Positions 1 through 4,656 of a stretch of 6,072 nt of DNA are shown piece by piece. Position numbers and translations under genes: made by a program. The notes below the pieces were generated by a model. That model was not told the origin of the DNA and searched no databases. It saw only the letters and a program-made list of their open reading frames with translations. Each line of letters opens with the position of its first letter. Positions within the stretch are counted from its first letter, which is position 1. This stretch comes from Micrococcales bacterium. Its GTDB lineage: Bacteria > Actinomycetota > Actinomycetes > Actinomycetales > Microbacteriaceae. The stretch covers positions 1 to 6,072 of the forward strand of contig CANESN010000054.1 of assembly GCA_947441105.1 (NCBI GenBank), given 5' to 3'.

Positions 1-283
1 AGTCATCAACCAACCAGTCCACTCCAGCTGCGCTCACGCAACTCAACTGTGAAACCTCAACCAGCTCAAGCCCGCACCTGACGATGATCGCGGTCGGCTC
101 ACCCCAGGCCGAGGTGGCCTGGGCATTGGTGAAGCGCTGGGCAAGTTCCCCAATCGAAGAAGGGTAGCGAACCGAAACCTCCGCACACGCAGGGTCATTT
201 GCCATGGCTGCCGGCTCTAGGTTTAAGGTGGCAGCGCAGCCGCTAAGCAGCGGAATTAGCAGTAGAAGCAGAAGTTTTCGCAT
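1..283 (-). CDS. DUF3515 family lipoprotein, C-terminal part missing at window edge
   Basis: The first 94 codons are visible, read leftward from ATG at 283; the rest lies beyond base 1. The protein opens with a lipoprotein signal peptide: MRK, a leucine-rich hydrophobic stretch (about residues 4-13), then the lipobox LSGC with the lipidated cysteine at residue 16. Mature protein should be anchored on the outer face of the cytoplasmic membrane. After the cysteine come segments I recognise from DUF3515: NDPACAEVSVRYP (about 29-41), NAQATSAWGEP (about 53-63), IIVRCG (66-71) and GVDWLVDD (87-94). Four cysteines besides the lipid one are absent or present as C33, C70 and C82, so a disulfide in the exported domain is possible. 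The biochemical function of this actinobacterial family is not known; it often lies near ddl and thiL. It diverges from thiL across 23 bp and probably starts leaderless. Confidence 0.85.
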   Translation of the reverse strand, partial: MRKLLLLLLIPLLSGCAATLNLEPAAMANDPACAEVSVRYPSSIGELAQRFTNAQATSAWGEPTAIIVRCGLELVEVSQLSCVSAAGVDWLVDD

Positions 284-290
284 CAAATAC

Positions 291-296
291 AGGCTA
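291..296 (-). promoter_or_regulatory. Predicted -10 element of the DUF3515 gene (leaderless)
   Basis: On the minus strand TAGCCT is followed by seven bases and then the ATG at 283, so a normal -10 to start distance puts transcription on or next to the start codon. No Shine-Dalgarno sequence is seen. The best -35-like hexamer 17 bp upstream (CTGAAT) is weak. Two bases (295-296) are shared with the opposing thiL -10 element. This is inference from spacing and motif. Confidence 0.45.
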
Positions 297-300
297 GCGT
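295..300 (+). promoter_or_regulatory. Predicted -10 element of thiL (leaderless)
   Basis: TAGCGT fits TANNNT and is followed by six bases and then the GTG start at 307. An in-frame TAG at 295-297 stops any upstream extension, so GTG 307 is the only usable family-consistent start. No Shine-Dalgarno sequence precedes it at a useful distance. The hexamer lies in the palindrome GCTAGC (293-298), which also holds part of the opposing promoter. No convincing -35 element is seen. Confidence 0.45.
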
Positions 301-306
301 TGGTTT

Positions 307-1302
307 GTGAATTATTCAGGCCCAACCGTATTTGAACTAGGCGAAGTTGCCGCGCTAAAGCTTGCGGTGAAGAACTTTCGCAAGGTGGAGACCACCTTGG
401 TTGGTTCCGGCGATGACGCTGCGGTAGTTGCAGTGAGCGATGGCCGCTTTGTGGTTACCACCGACACCATGGTTGAGGGTCACGACTTCAGAAACGACTT
501 TTCATCCGGTTATGACCTTGGGTTCAAAGCGGTAGCCAGCAATGTCGCAGATGTCGCGGCCATGGGAGCAAAGCCCATCGCTTTGGTGGTCGCAATGGTC
601 ATCACCCGAGACACCACCCAGATGTGGTTGGAAGATTTTGCTCGCGGATTACAGTCCGGTTGCAACCAGCTAGCGCCAGAGTGTGAGATTGTCGGGGGAG
701 ATCTAGCCTCCGGTGAGCAAATTGTGATTGCTGTGACTGCACACGGCCATCTCGCGGGTGCTAATCCAGTATTGCGCTCAGGTGCCAATCCAGGTGACAA
801 AGTCGCTCTAGCCGGCACCTTGGGTCGTGCTGCGTGTGGCTTGGACCTTTTGCTACACCAAGATAAGTCGCTCGCCAAGGCTTATGACGAGTGGGTTGCG
901 GTGCAGCTTCGCCCAACTCCACCGATTGAACTTGGAGCATTGGCCGCTAAGAGCGCAACAGCGATGCTGGATGTCTCGGATTCACTGGCTTTGGACTGCA
1001 ACCGCTTGGCTGAGGCATCCGATGTATCAATCGAGCTGGACCGCACCAAGTTGGAGGGCTACGCAGCCGTTCTGGAGCTGGCCGCGCAGTCTATGGACGC
1101 CCGAGATGACTTAGTTCGAGACCCATTGGATTGGGTGCTTTACGGCGGAGAAGATCACGCACTGTTGGCGACCTTCCCCAAAGACTCTGAGATCCCAAGG
1201 GGCTTCAAGGTAATTGGTGAGGTTGTAAAGCGCCAAAAGGAAGCGGTAACTCTCGGGGGAGTTGTTTTACAGGCGCGCGGTTGGGACTCGGTTAGTTCCT
1301 AG
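307..1302 (+). CDS. thiL: Thiamine-monophosphate kinase
   Basis: ThiL phosphorylates thiamine monophosphate with ATP to give thiamine diphosphate, the active cofactor, in the cytoplasm. The 331-residue product is normal in length and has the family motifs in order: GSGDDAAVV (33-41), [11 protein letters not shown] (51-61), [10 protein letters not shown] (79-88), GGDLASG (130-136), DVSDSLALD (222-230) and YGGEDHALL (279-287). The acidic residues in these motifs bind Mg-ATP and substrate in known ThiL/PurM-like enzymes. The usual SDG of the fifth motif is SDS here. The start is GTG, fixed by an in-frame stop just upstream at 295-297; the N-terminus TVFELGE matches the family. Translation is probably leaderless. 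The TAG stop lies in the tetramer CTAG, which also supplies the stop of convergent dapD. Other thiamine genes are not nearby, and no TPP riboswitch fits in the 23-bp upstream gap. Confidence 0.96.
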   Translation: MNYSGPTVFELGEVAALKLAVKNFRKVETTLVGSGDDAAVVAVSDGRFVVTTDTMVEGHDFRNDFSSGYDLGFKAVASNVADVAAMGAKPIALVVAMVITRDTTQMWLEDFARGLQSGCNQLAPECEIVGGDLASGEQIVIAVTAHGHLAGANPVLRSGANPGDKVALAGTLGRAACGLDLLLHQDKSLAKAYDEWVAVQLRPTPPIELGALAAKSATAMLDVSDSLALDCNRLAEASDVSIELDRTKLEGYAAVLELAAQSMDARDDLVRDPLDWVLYGGEDHALLATFPKDSEIPRGFKVIGEVVKRQKEAVTLGGVVLQARGWDSVSS

Positions 1303-2249
1303 GCGTGTAATTCACTGTTTAGCTCAATACCCTGACCCTCGCGGGCAATCGCCTCAACGGCTCCGGTTTGAGAATTTCTTCTAAATAGCAGCCCCGGAAG
1401 CCCACTGAGTTCTGCTGCCTTTACAACCTGGCTTCTGCCATCAACCTTCAGGGTCACCTTGGTGCCGGCGGTGATGTAGAGACCTGCCTCCACGGTGGAA
1501 TCGTCGCCAATCGAGATTCCCACACCGGAGTTAGCCCCAAGCAGGGCGCGCTTGCCGATTGAAACCTTGTGCTTTCCGCCACCGGAAAGGGTTCCCATGA
1601 TCGATGCACCACCACCAATGTCAGAGCCATCGCCAACCACAACACCCTGCGAGATGCGGCCCTCAACCATGGAGGTTCCCAGGGTTCCGGCGTTGAAGTT
1701 CACAAAACCCTCGTGCATAACAGTTGTGCCGGGGGAGAGGTGGGCACCAAGGCGGACCCGATTGGCATCGGCAATGCGGACCTTCTTAGGAACCACGTAG
1801 TCAATCAGTCTTGGAAACTTATCGATTGAGTGGGCAATCACGCCGTGGTTGCGAAGAGTTACAGTCTTGGCTTCAAAATCTTCGAGGGTCATCACACCGC
1901 GATTGGTAAATGCCACAATCGGCAGGTTTGGGATTAGGCCCTCAAGATTGATGGTGTTTGGCTGCACCAACAGGTGAGAAAGGAGTTGAAGTCGTAGGTA
2001 GGCATCCTGGGTTGAGGTCACCGGATTTGAAAGTTCGATCTCCACGCGAATCACTTCGGTTCTCACGTTGCGCAATTCGTCAACGCCAACCAGCTCGTCA
2101 AGTTCTCTTGGCGAAAACCACTGCAGGTCTGATTTGGGCGCTTCGCCAACGGCTGGTTCTGGGAACCAGGCGTCCAAGACGGTGCCATCTTGGGCAATGG
2201 TTGCCAATCCGTGGCCCCAGGCCTTATCAGTTAGGTATGTCGCGCTCAT
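1299..2249 (-). CDS. dapD: 2,3,4,5-tetrahydropyridine-2,6-dicarboxylate N-succinyltransferase, actinobacterial type
   Basis: DapD transfers succinyl from succinyl-CoA to tetrahydrodipicolinate, an early step of the succinylase route to meso-diaminopimelate and lysine. The product is 316 residues, close to the roughly 317 of the Mycobacterium tuberculosis enzyme, which it resembles throughout. An N-terminal domain with [12 protein letters not shown] (84-95) and [12 protein letters not shown] (143-154) leads into a left-handed beta-helix of hexapeptide repeats: [17 protein letters not shown] (165-181), [15 protein letters not shown] (186-200), [16 protein letters not shown] (212-227) and [15 protein letters not shown] (236-250). 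Glu196 in MVEGRIS corresponds to the glutamate proposed to be catalytic in the mycobacterial protein. The C-terminus [14 protein letters not shown] is also typical. I chose ATG 2249 because MSATYL...GHGLATI matches the family start; an upstream in-frame ATG at 2402 would add 51 unrelated residues and run across dapE. It is probably leaderless, and divergent from dapE. Confidence 0.96.
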   Translation of the reverse strand: MSATYLTDKAWGHGLATIAQDGTVLDAWFPEPAVGEAPKSDLQWFSPRELDELVGVDELRNVRTEVIRVEIELSNPVTSTQDAYLRLQLLSHLLVQPNTINLEGLIPNLPIVAFTNRGVMTLEDFEAKTVTLRNHGVIAHSIDKFPRLIDYVVPKKVRIADANRVRLGAHLSPGTTVMHEGFVNFNAGTLGTSMVEGRISQGVVVGDGSDIGGGASIMGTLSGGGKHKVSIGKRALLGANSGVGISIGDDSTVEAGLYITAGTKVTLKVDGRSQVVKAAELSGLPGLLFRRNSQTGAVEAIAREGQGIELNSELHA

Positions 2250-2256
2250 CCTCACC

Positions 2257-2262
2257 AGAATA
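2257..2262 (-). promoter_or_regulatory. Predicted -10 element of dapD (leaderless)
   Basis: On the minus strand TATTCT is followed by seven bases (GGTGAGG) and the ATG at 2249. The purine-rich GGTGAGG touches the start codon, too close to act as a normal Shine-Dalgarno site, so a leaderless start fits better. No convincing -35 hexamer is visible; it would have to lie inside dapE coding sequence. Confidence 0.45.
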
Positions 2263-2266
2263 CAGG

Positions 2267-2272
2267 TAGCCT
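2267..2272 (+). promoter_or_regulatory. Predicted -10 element of dapE (leaderless)
   Basis: TAGCCT is followed by seven bases and the ATG at 2280. No Shine-Dalgarno sequence lies in between (TTTTGCC). It is preceded by AATACAGG, the same octamer found at the same distance upstream of thiL. It sits in a 30-bp gap shared with the opposing dapD promoter. A -35 element would fall in dapD coding sequence and is not evident. Confidence 0.45.
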
Positions 2273-2279
2273 TTTTGCC

Positions 2280-3350
2280 ATGGCACTTGATACTTCCAAC
2301 CTTGTTGAGCTCACGATGGCGATTTGCGACATCGAATCGGTCTCCGGCAATGAGTCGGCGCTCGCCGATGAGGTTGAAAAGCTGCTTTCTTCTCGTGAGC
2401 ACCTAAGCGTGGTTAGGGCTGGAAACGCAGTTGTCGCCAGCACAAATCTCGGGCGTGAGTCCAGGGTTGTGATCGCCGGGCACCTAGACACCGTTCCGAT
2501 CGCGAACAATCTTCCGACCAAGCTGCATCACTTTGAGCGCGAGCAGGTAATCATCGGTCGCGGCACGGTGGATATGAAGGCAGGCGTGGCTGTAATGCTG
2601 AAGCTTGCTGTGGAACTAACCGAGCCAAAGTTTGATGTCACCTGGGTGTTCTATGACAACGAAGAGGTTGCCAGTGACCTAAACGGTCTTGGCCGCCTGG
2701 TTCGCAACCGCCCGGATCTGATTCAGGGTGATTTTGCTGTGCTGTGTGAACCAACCAGCGCTCTGATCGAGGGTGGTTGCAACGGCACCATTCGTATTGA
2801 GGTTTCAGCAACTGGCAAAAAGGCACACTCCGCAAGACCTTGGATGGGCGAGAACGCAATCCACAAACTCGCACCCATTCTCGAAAAGTTAGCTTCTTAT
2901 CAGCCGGAAACCTTGAATGTCGACGGACTGGAATACCGCGAGAGCCTGAACGCAGTTTTGGCTCACGCTGGAATTGCCACCAACGTCATCCCAGACCTAG
3001 CAACTCTGACGGTGAACTACCGCTTTGCTCCTTCTCGCTCCGGTGCGGAAGCAGAATCGCTGATGCGACAGTTTTTTGCAGGTTTTGAGGTGTCGGTTAC
3101 TGACCTTGCCGTTGGCGCGAGACCGGGCCTGAACACCCCGCAGGCGCAGGCTTTTATTGCCGCACTCGGTTCAGAAGTAAGGCCTAAATATGGCTGGACG
3201 GACGTTGCGCGCTTTAGCGCCTTGGGAATCCCAGCGGTCAACTACGGTCCCGGTGACCCATCTTTGGCTCACGCCGACAACGAAAACGTTCCAGTGGGGC
3301 ATCTTTTTGACTGCGAAGCTGGTTTACGGAGCTGGCTTAGCGGAAACTAA
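2280..3350 (+). CDS. dapE: Succinyl-diaminopimelate desuccinylase (M20 metallopeptidase family)
   Basis: DapE hydrolyses N-succinyl-LL-2,6-diaminopimelate to LL-diaminopimelate and succinate, later in the same route as DapD. The 356-residue product has the complete M20 di-zinc site: GHLDTVP (67-73, His68 and Asp70), [10 protein letters not shown] (93-102, bridging Asp98), the Glu128-Glu129 pair in YDNEEV, Glu157 in LCEPTS, and His331 in LAHADNE. The lid/dimerisation domain in the middle carries [20 protein letters not shown] (168-187), and [15 protein letters not shown] (235-249) returns to the catalytic domain; GWTD at 305-308 is also typical. This pattern, with dapD next door, favours DapE over ArgE or carboxypeptidase G2 relatives. 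ATG 2280 gives the usual actinobacterial N-terminus and is probably leaderless. It is divergent from dapD, so the two pathway genes could be controlled together. The following DUF3117 gene is co-directional but has its own promoter. Confidence 0.95.
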   Translation: MALDTSNLVELTMAICDIESVSGNESALADEVEKLLSSREHLSVVRAGNAVVASTNLGRESRVVIAGHLDTVPIANNLPTKLHHFEREQVIIGRGTVDMKAGVAVMLKLAVELTEPKFDVTWVFYDNEEVASDLNGLGRLVRNRPDLIQGDFAVLCEPTSALIEGGCNGTIRIEVSATGKKAHSARPWMGENAIHKLAPILEKLASYQPETLNVDGLEYRESLNAVLAHAGIATNVIPDLATLTVNYRFAPSRSGAEAESLMRQFFAGFEVSVTDLAVGARPGLNTPQAQAFIAALGSEVRPKYGWTDVARFSALGIPAVNYGPGDPSLAHADNENVPVGHLFDCEAGLRSWLSGN

Positions 3351-3351
3351 T

Positions 3352-3381
3352 TTGGCTTTCTAGCCGTGTTTCTGGGATAAT
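3352..3381 (+). promoter_or_regulatory. Predicted promoter of the DUF3117 gene
   Basis: A -35-like TTGGCT (3352-3357) is followed after 18 bp by an extended -10, TG at 3373-3374, one base, then GATAAT at 3376-3381. This is the best sigma-70-type promoter in the window. It predicts transcription starting around 3387-3389 and a 5' leader of nearly 30 nt, unlike the leaderless pattern at other genes here. Confidence 0.6.
3354..3365 (+). terminator. Small hairpin after dapE, possible weak terminator
   Basis: GGCT-TTCT-AGCC forms a four-pair stem with a four-base loop three bases after the dapE stop, followed by GTGTTTCT, a modest T-rich stretch. The stem is short and overlaps the -35 of the next promoter, so this is tentative. 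Confidence 0.2.
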
Positions 3382-3402
3382 TGTTGCTTCCGCGCAATAC
3401 CC

Positions 3403-3407
3403 AGGAG
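3403..3407 (+). promoter_or_regulatory. Shine-Dalgarno site of the DUF3117 gene
   Basis: AGGAG lies eight bases before ATG 3416 and fixes that codon as the start; the second in-frame ATG at 3425 would be 17 bases away. It is the only well-spaced Shine-Dalgarno sequence seen in the window. Confidence 0.75.
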
Positions 3408-3415
3408 TAGTTCTT

Positions 3416-3589
3416 ATGGCAGCAATGAAGCCTCGCACCGGAGACGGTCCAATGGAGGCAGAACGCGAACCACGCGGCCTAATCATCATTCGAGTCCCAC
3501 TTGAGGGTGGCGGACGCCTAGTCGTCTCTGTCAATGAAGCCGAAGCAACTGAACTTCACAAAGTTCTAGCCGGCGCAATCAAGAAGTAG
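3416..3589 (+). CDS. DUF3117 family small conserved actinobacterial protein
   Basis: This 57-residue protein matches the DUF3117 family, small proteins conserved across Actinobacteria (Rv1211 in M. tuberculosis as I recall it). The hallmark segments are MAAMKPRTGDGP at residues 1-12, the hydrophobic strand GLIIIRVP at 21-28, and LEGGGRLVVSVN at 29-40, followed by a helix-like tail EAEATELHKVLAGAIKK (41-57). There is no signal peptide, membrane segment or cysteine, so it should be cytosolic. Its function is unknown and nothing here settles it. The gene has its own promoter and a good Shine-Dalgarno site, suggesting stronger or differently controlled expression than its neighbours. The TAG stop ends at 3589, and the convergent methyltransferase stop begins at the next base. 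The family assignment is firm; only the role is open. Confidence 0.93.
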   Translation: MAAMKPRTGDGPMEAEREPRGLIIIRVPLEGGGRLVVSVNEAEATELHKVLAGAIKK

Positions 3590-4219
3590 TTACTCGGCTT
3601 TTGCGATAAGCAGCAAGCCGTCTCCAACCATGGAGATGCTTGAGAAAAAACCAGTCACGTTTGAAAATGATTTGATTGTCGCGCGCAATGCCGATGTCTC
3701 ATCATCACGAAGAGTTGGGTTGGGGACGCGATCCCGCCAGAGCGCGTGAGAGATAACCAAAGCACCACCCGGTCGAATCAAGCCGACCGCAGTCGGAAGA
3801 AGTTCTTCTACCTCCAATGGATCGATGTCCAAAAACACCAGGTCGTAGCCGCTCTCGGCCATGTTTCCCATGACCGCCTTGGCCTTGCCGGTGATAACGC
3901 GAATCCGGCTGGCAGGAATATCTGCAGCCGCAAAGTTCTTGCGAGCAACATTTTGGTATTCCGGCTCATTGTCAATTGTGGTGAGGATGGAGTCCTTTGA
4001 GGCACTGAGTAGCCAAAGTCCAGAGACACCAGCTCCCGTGCCGGCCTCAACAATGTTCTTGGCCTTCGAGATTGCAGCCAGAACTGCTAACTGAGCACCG
4101 GAGGCTGGGGTGATTGACTCAACTCCGAGTTGGTCGGCATGGTGCCTGGCTTCAACAATCGCAGCAGGTTCGACGGCATGGTCTTCGGCGAATTTCCAGC
4201 TCGATATTTTGTCAATCAT
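3590..4219 (-). CDS. SAM-dependent O-methyltransferase (class I, COMT-like family)
   Basis: The product is a 209-residue Rossmann-fold methyltransferase, cytosolic and without signal or membrane segments. Motif I is NIVEAGTGAGVSGLWL (55-70), where Glu58 and the glycine loop hold S-adenosylmethionine. Asp83 in TTIDNEPEY should contact the ribose. YDLVFLDIDP (125-134) is the counterpart of the DADK-type segment whose aspartate binds metal in catechol O-methyltransferase-like enzymes. RPGGALVISHALW (149-161) is motif-III-like, and the C-terminus is GDGLLLIAKAE. It resembles the actinobacterial protein encoded beside sigE and tatB (Rv1220c in M. tuberculosis). The acceptor substrate is not known. 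I chose ATG 4219 (MIDK...). An in-frame ATG at 4234 adds five residues, but that codon overlaps a TATGCT -10-like hexamer and family N-termini favour the shorter form. The stop touches the DUF3117 stop. Confidence 0.87.
   Translation of the reverse strand: MIDKISSWKFAEDHAVEPAAIVEARHHADQLGVESITPASGAQLAVLAAISKAKNIVEAGTGAGVSGLWLLSASKDSILTTIDNEPEYQNVARKNFAAADIPASRIRVITGKAKAVMGNMAESGYDLVFLDIDPLEVEELLPTAVGLIRPGGALVISHALWRDRVPNPTLRDDETSALRATIKSFSNVTGFFSSISMVGDGLLLIAKAE
3595..3620 (+). terminator. Candidate terminator hairpin just past the DUF3117 stop
   Basis: CGGCTT (3595-3600) pairs perfectly with AAGCCG (3615-3620). Inside, TGC/GCA can add three pairs around a GATAA loop. It begins five bases after the DUF3117 stop and lies wholly within the last codons of the convergent methyltransferase gene. 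There is no real T-run after it (TCTCC), so it would be weak or need help. CGGCT can instead pair with AGCCG at 3568-3572, giving an alternative fold followed by TTT. Confidence 0.3.
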
Positions 4220-4229
4220 GATGTCTCTA

Positions 4230-4235
4230 AGCATA
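4230..4235 (-). promoter_or_regulatory. Possible -10 element of the methyltransferase gene
   Basis: On the minus strand TATGCT overlaps the upstream ATG at 4234 and ends ten bases before ATG 4219. Transcription would start about three or four bases before ATG 4219, so a nearly leaderless mRNA would use that codon and exclude the upstream one. No clear -35 is seen. Confidence 0.35.
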
Positions 4236-4272
4236 GGTAGGTATTGCCTGCAAAGCCCGGATTCGAAAGCAG

Positions 4273-4278
4273 TAAACT
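4273..4278 (+). promoter_or_regulatory. Predicted -10 element of tatB (leaderless)
   Basis: TAAACT is followed by exactly six bases (CAAAGG) and the ATG at 4285. The AAAGG directly touches the start codon, so it is too close to work as a Shine-Dalgarno site. A -35 element is not convincing. Confidence 0.45.
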
Positions 4279-4284
4279 CAAAGG

Positions 4285-4635
4285 ATGTTTGGTCTAAGCG
4301 CTGAGAAACTCATTCTGCTCGCGCTGCTTGCTGTTTTGATTATTGGACCTGAGCGTTTGCCACACTACTCCAAGCAGCTAGCGGAGTGGATCAAGAAGGC
4401 CAGACGCATGGTGGACAACGCTCAGACACAAATGAAGTCCGAGCTTGGCGATGGTTTTGAAGACCTGGACTGGAAAAAGCTAGACCCGCGTCAGTATGAC
4501 CCTAGAAGAATTGTTCGCGATGCATTGCGCGAGCCGTTGCGTGAGCCAAATGCCGCCGAAAAGCTAAATCGCCCTAGAGTCCAAGAACCTCTGAATGTTG
4601 GCGAATCTGCGCCGTTTGACCGGGAAGCTACCTAA
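4285..4635 (+). CDS. tatB: Sec-independent (twin-arginine) protein translocase subunit TatB
   Basis: TatB works with TatC in the cytoplasmic membrane as the receptor for folded proteins carrying twin-arginine signals. The 116-residue product has the right plan: MFGL start, one membrane helix (about residues 5-20) with Glu7 near its outer end, the hinge GPERLP at 21-26, then an amphipathic helix rich in lysine and arginine (about 27-50). GPERLP rather than the FG..KLP of TatA, together with KLDPRQYDPRRIVRDAL (65-81), which is typical of actinobacterial TatB, decides between the two. The rest is a charged, proline-containing tail, probably disordered. ATG 4285 is the only start consistent with the family and is probably leaderless. 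tatA and tatC are not in the window, as is usual for actinobacterial tatB. The TAA stop interlocks with the stop of the convergent dehydrogenase. Confidence 0.93.
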   Translation: MFGLSAEKLILLALLAVLIIGPERLPHYSKQLAEWIKKARRMVDNAQTQMKSELGDGFEDLDWKKLDPRQYDPRRIVRDALREPLREPNAAEKLNRPRVQEPLNVGESAPFDREAT

Positions 4636-4656
4636 ATCCACTTTGTGAGCTTGGTC
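4618..4656. terminator. Imperfect hairpin spanning the tatB / dehydrogenase stop codons
   Basis: GACC (4618-4621) and AAGCT (4625-4629) can pair with GGTC (4653-4656) and AGCTT (4648-4652), leaving a three-base bulge and an 18-base loop that holds both stop codons. Because it is an inverted repeat it could act on either strand, but there is no T-run on either side. Speculative. Confidence 0.18.

Noticed and set aside
284..306. A TPP riboswitch upstream of thiL.
   Set aside because: Only 23 bases separate the divergent starts, far too short for the aptamer, and no conserved core is present.
510..878. A 122-codon open frame on the minus strand within thiL.
   Set aside because: Shadow of thiL codon usage; composition is not protein-like and no motif or ribosome binding site supports it.
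1248..1268. Hairpin AACTC...GAGTT followed by TTTT on the plus strand, looking like an intrinsic terminator.
   Set aside because: It lies inside thiL, before the last 11 codons, so as a plus-strand terminator it would cut off the gene. On the minus strand, where it could serve dapD, it has no T-run. Likely chance, from codons for LGGVVL.
1353..1380. CTCAA/TTGAG inverted repeat followed by T-rich AATTTCTT, a possible thiL terminator inside dapD.
   Set aside because: Five mostly weak pairs around a ten-base loop, about 50 bases past the stop. Too weak to list as a feature without transcript-end data.
1495..1800. Plus-strand open frames across dapD (also 1569-1829 and 1958-2269).
   Set aside because: They lie wholly antisense to a strongly conserved gene, have low-complexity or proline/arginine-rich translations with no recognisable family, and lack start signals.
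2250..2402. An upstream in-frame extension of dapD starting at ATG 2402.
   Set aside because: It would add 51 residues unlike any DapD N-terminus and overlap dapE on the other strand; the family-like start is at 2249.
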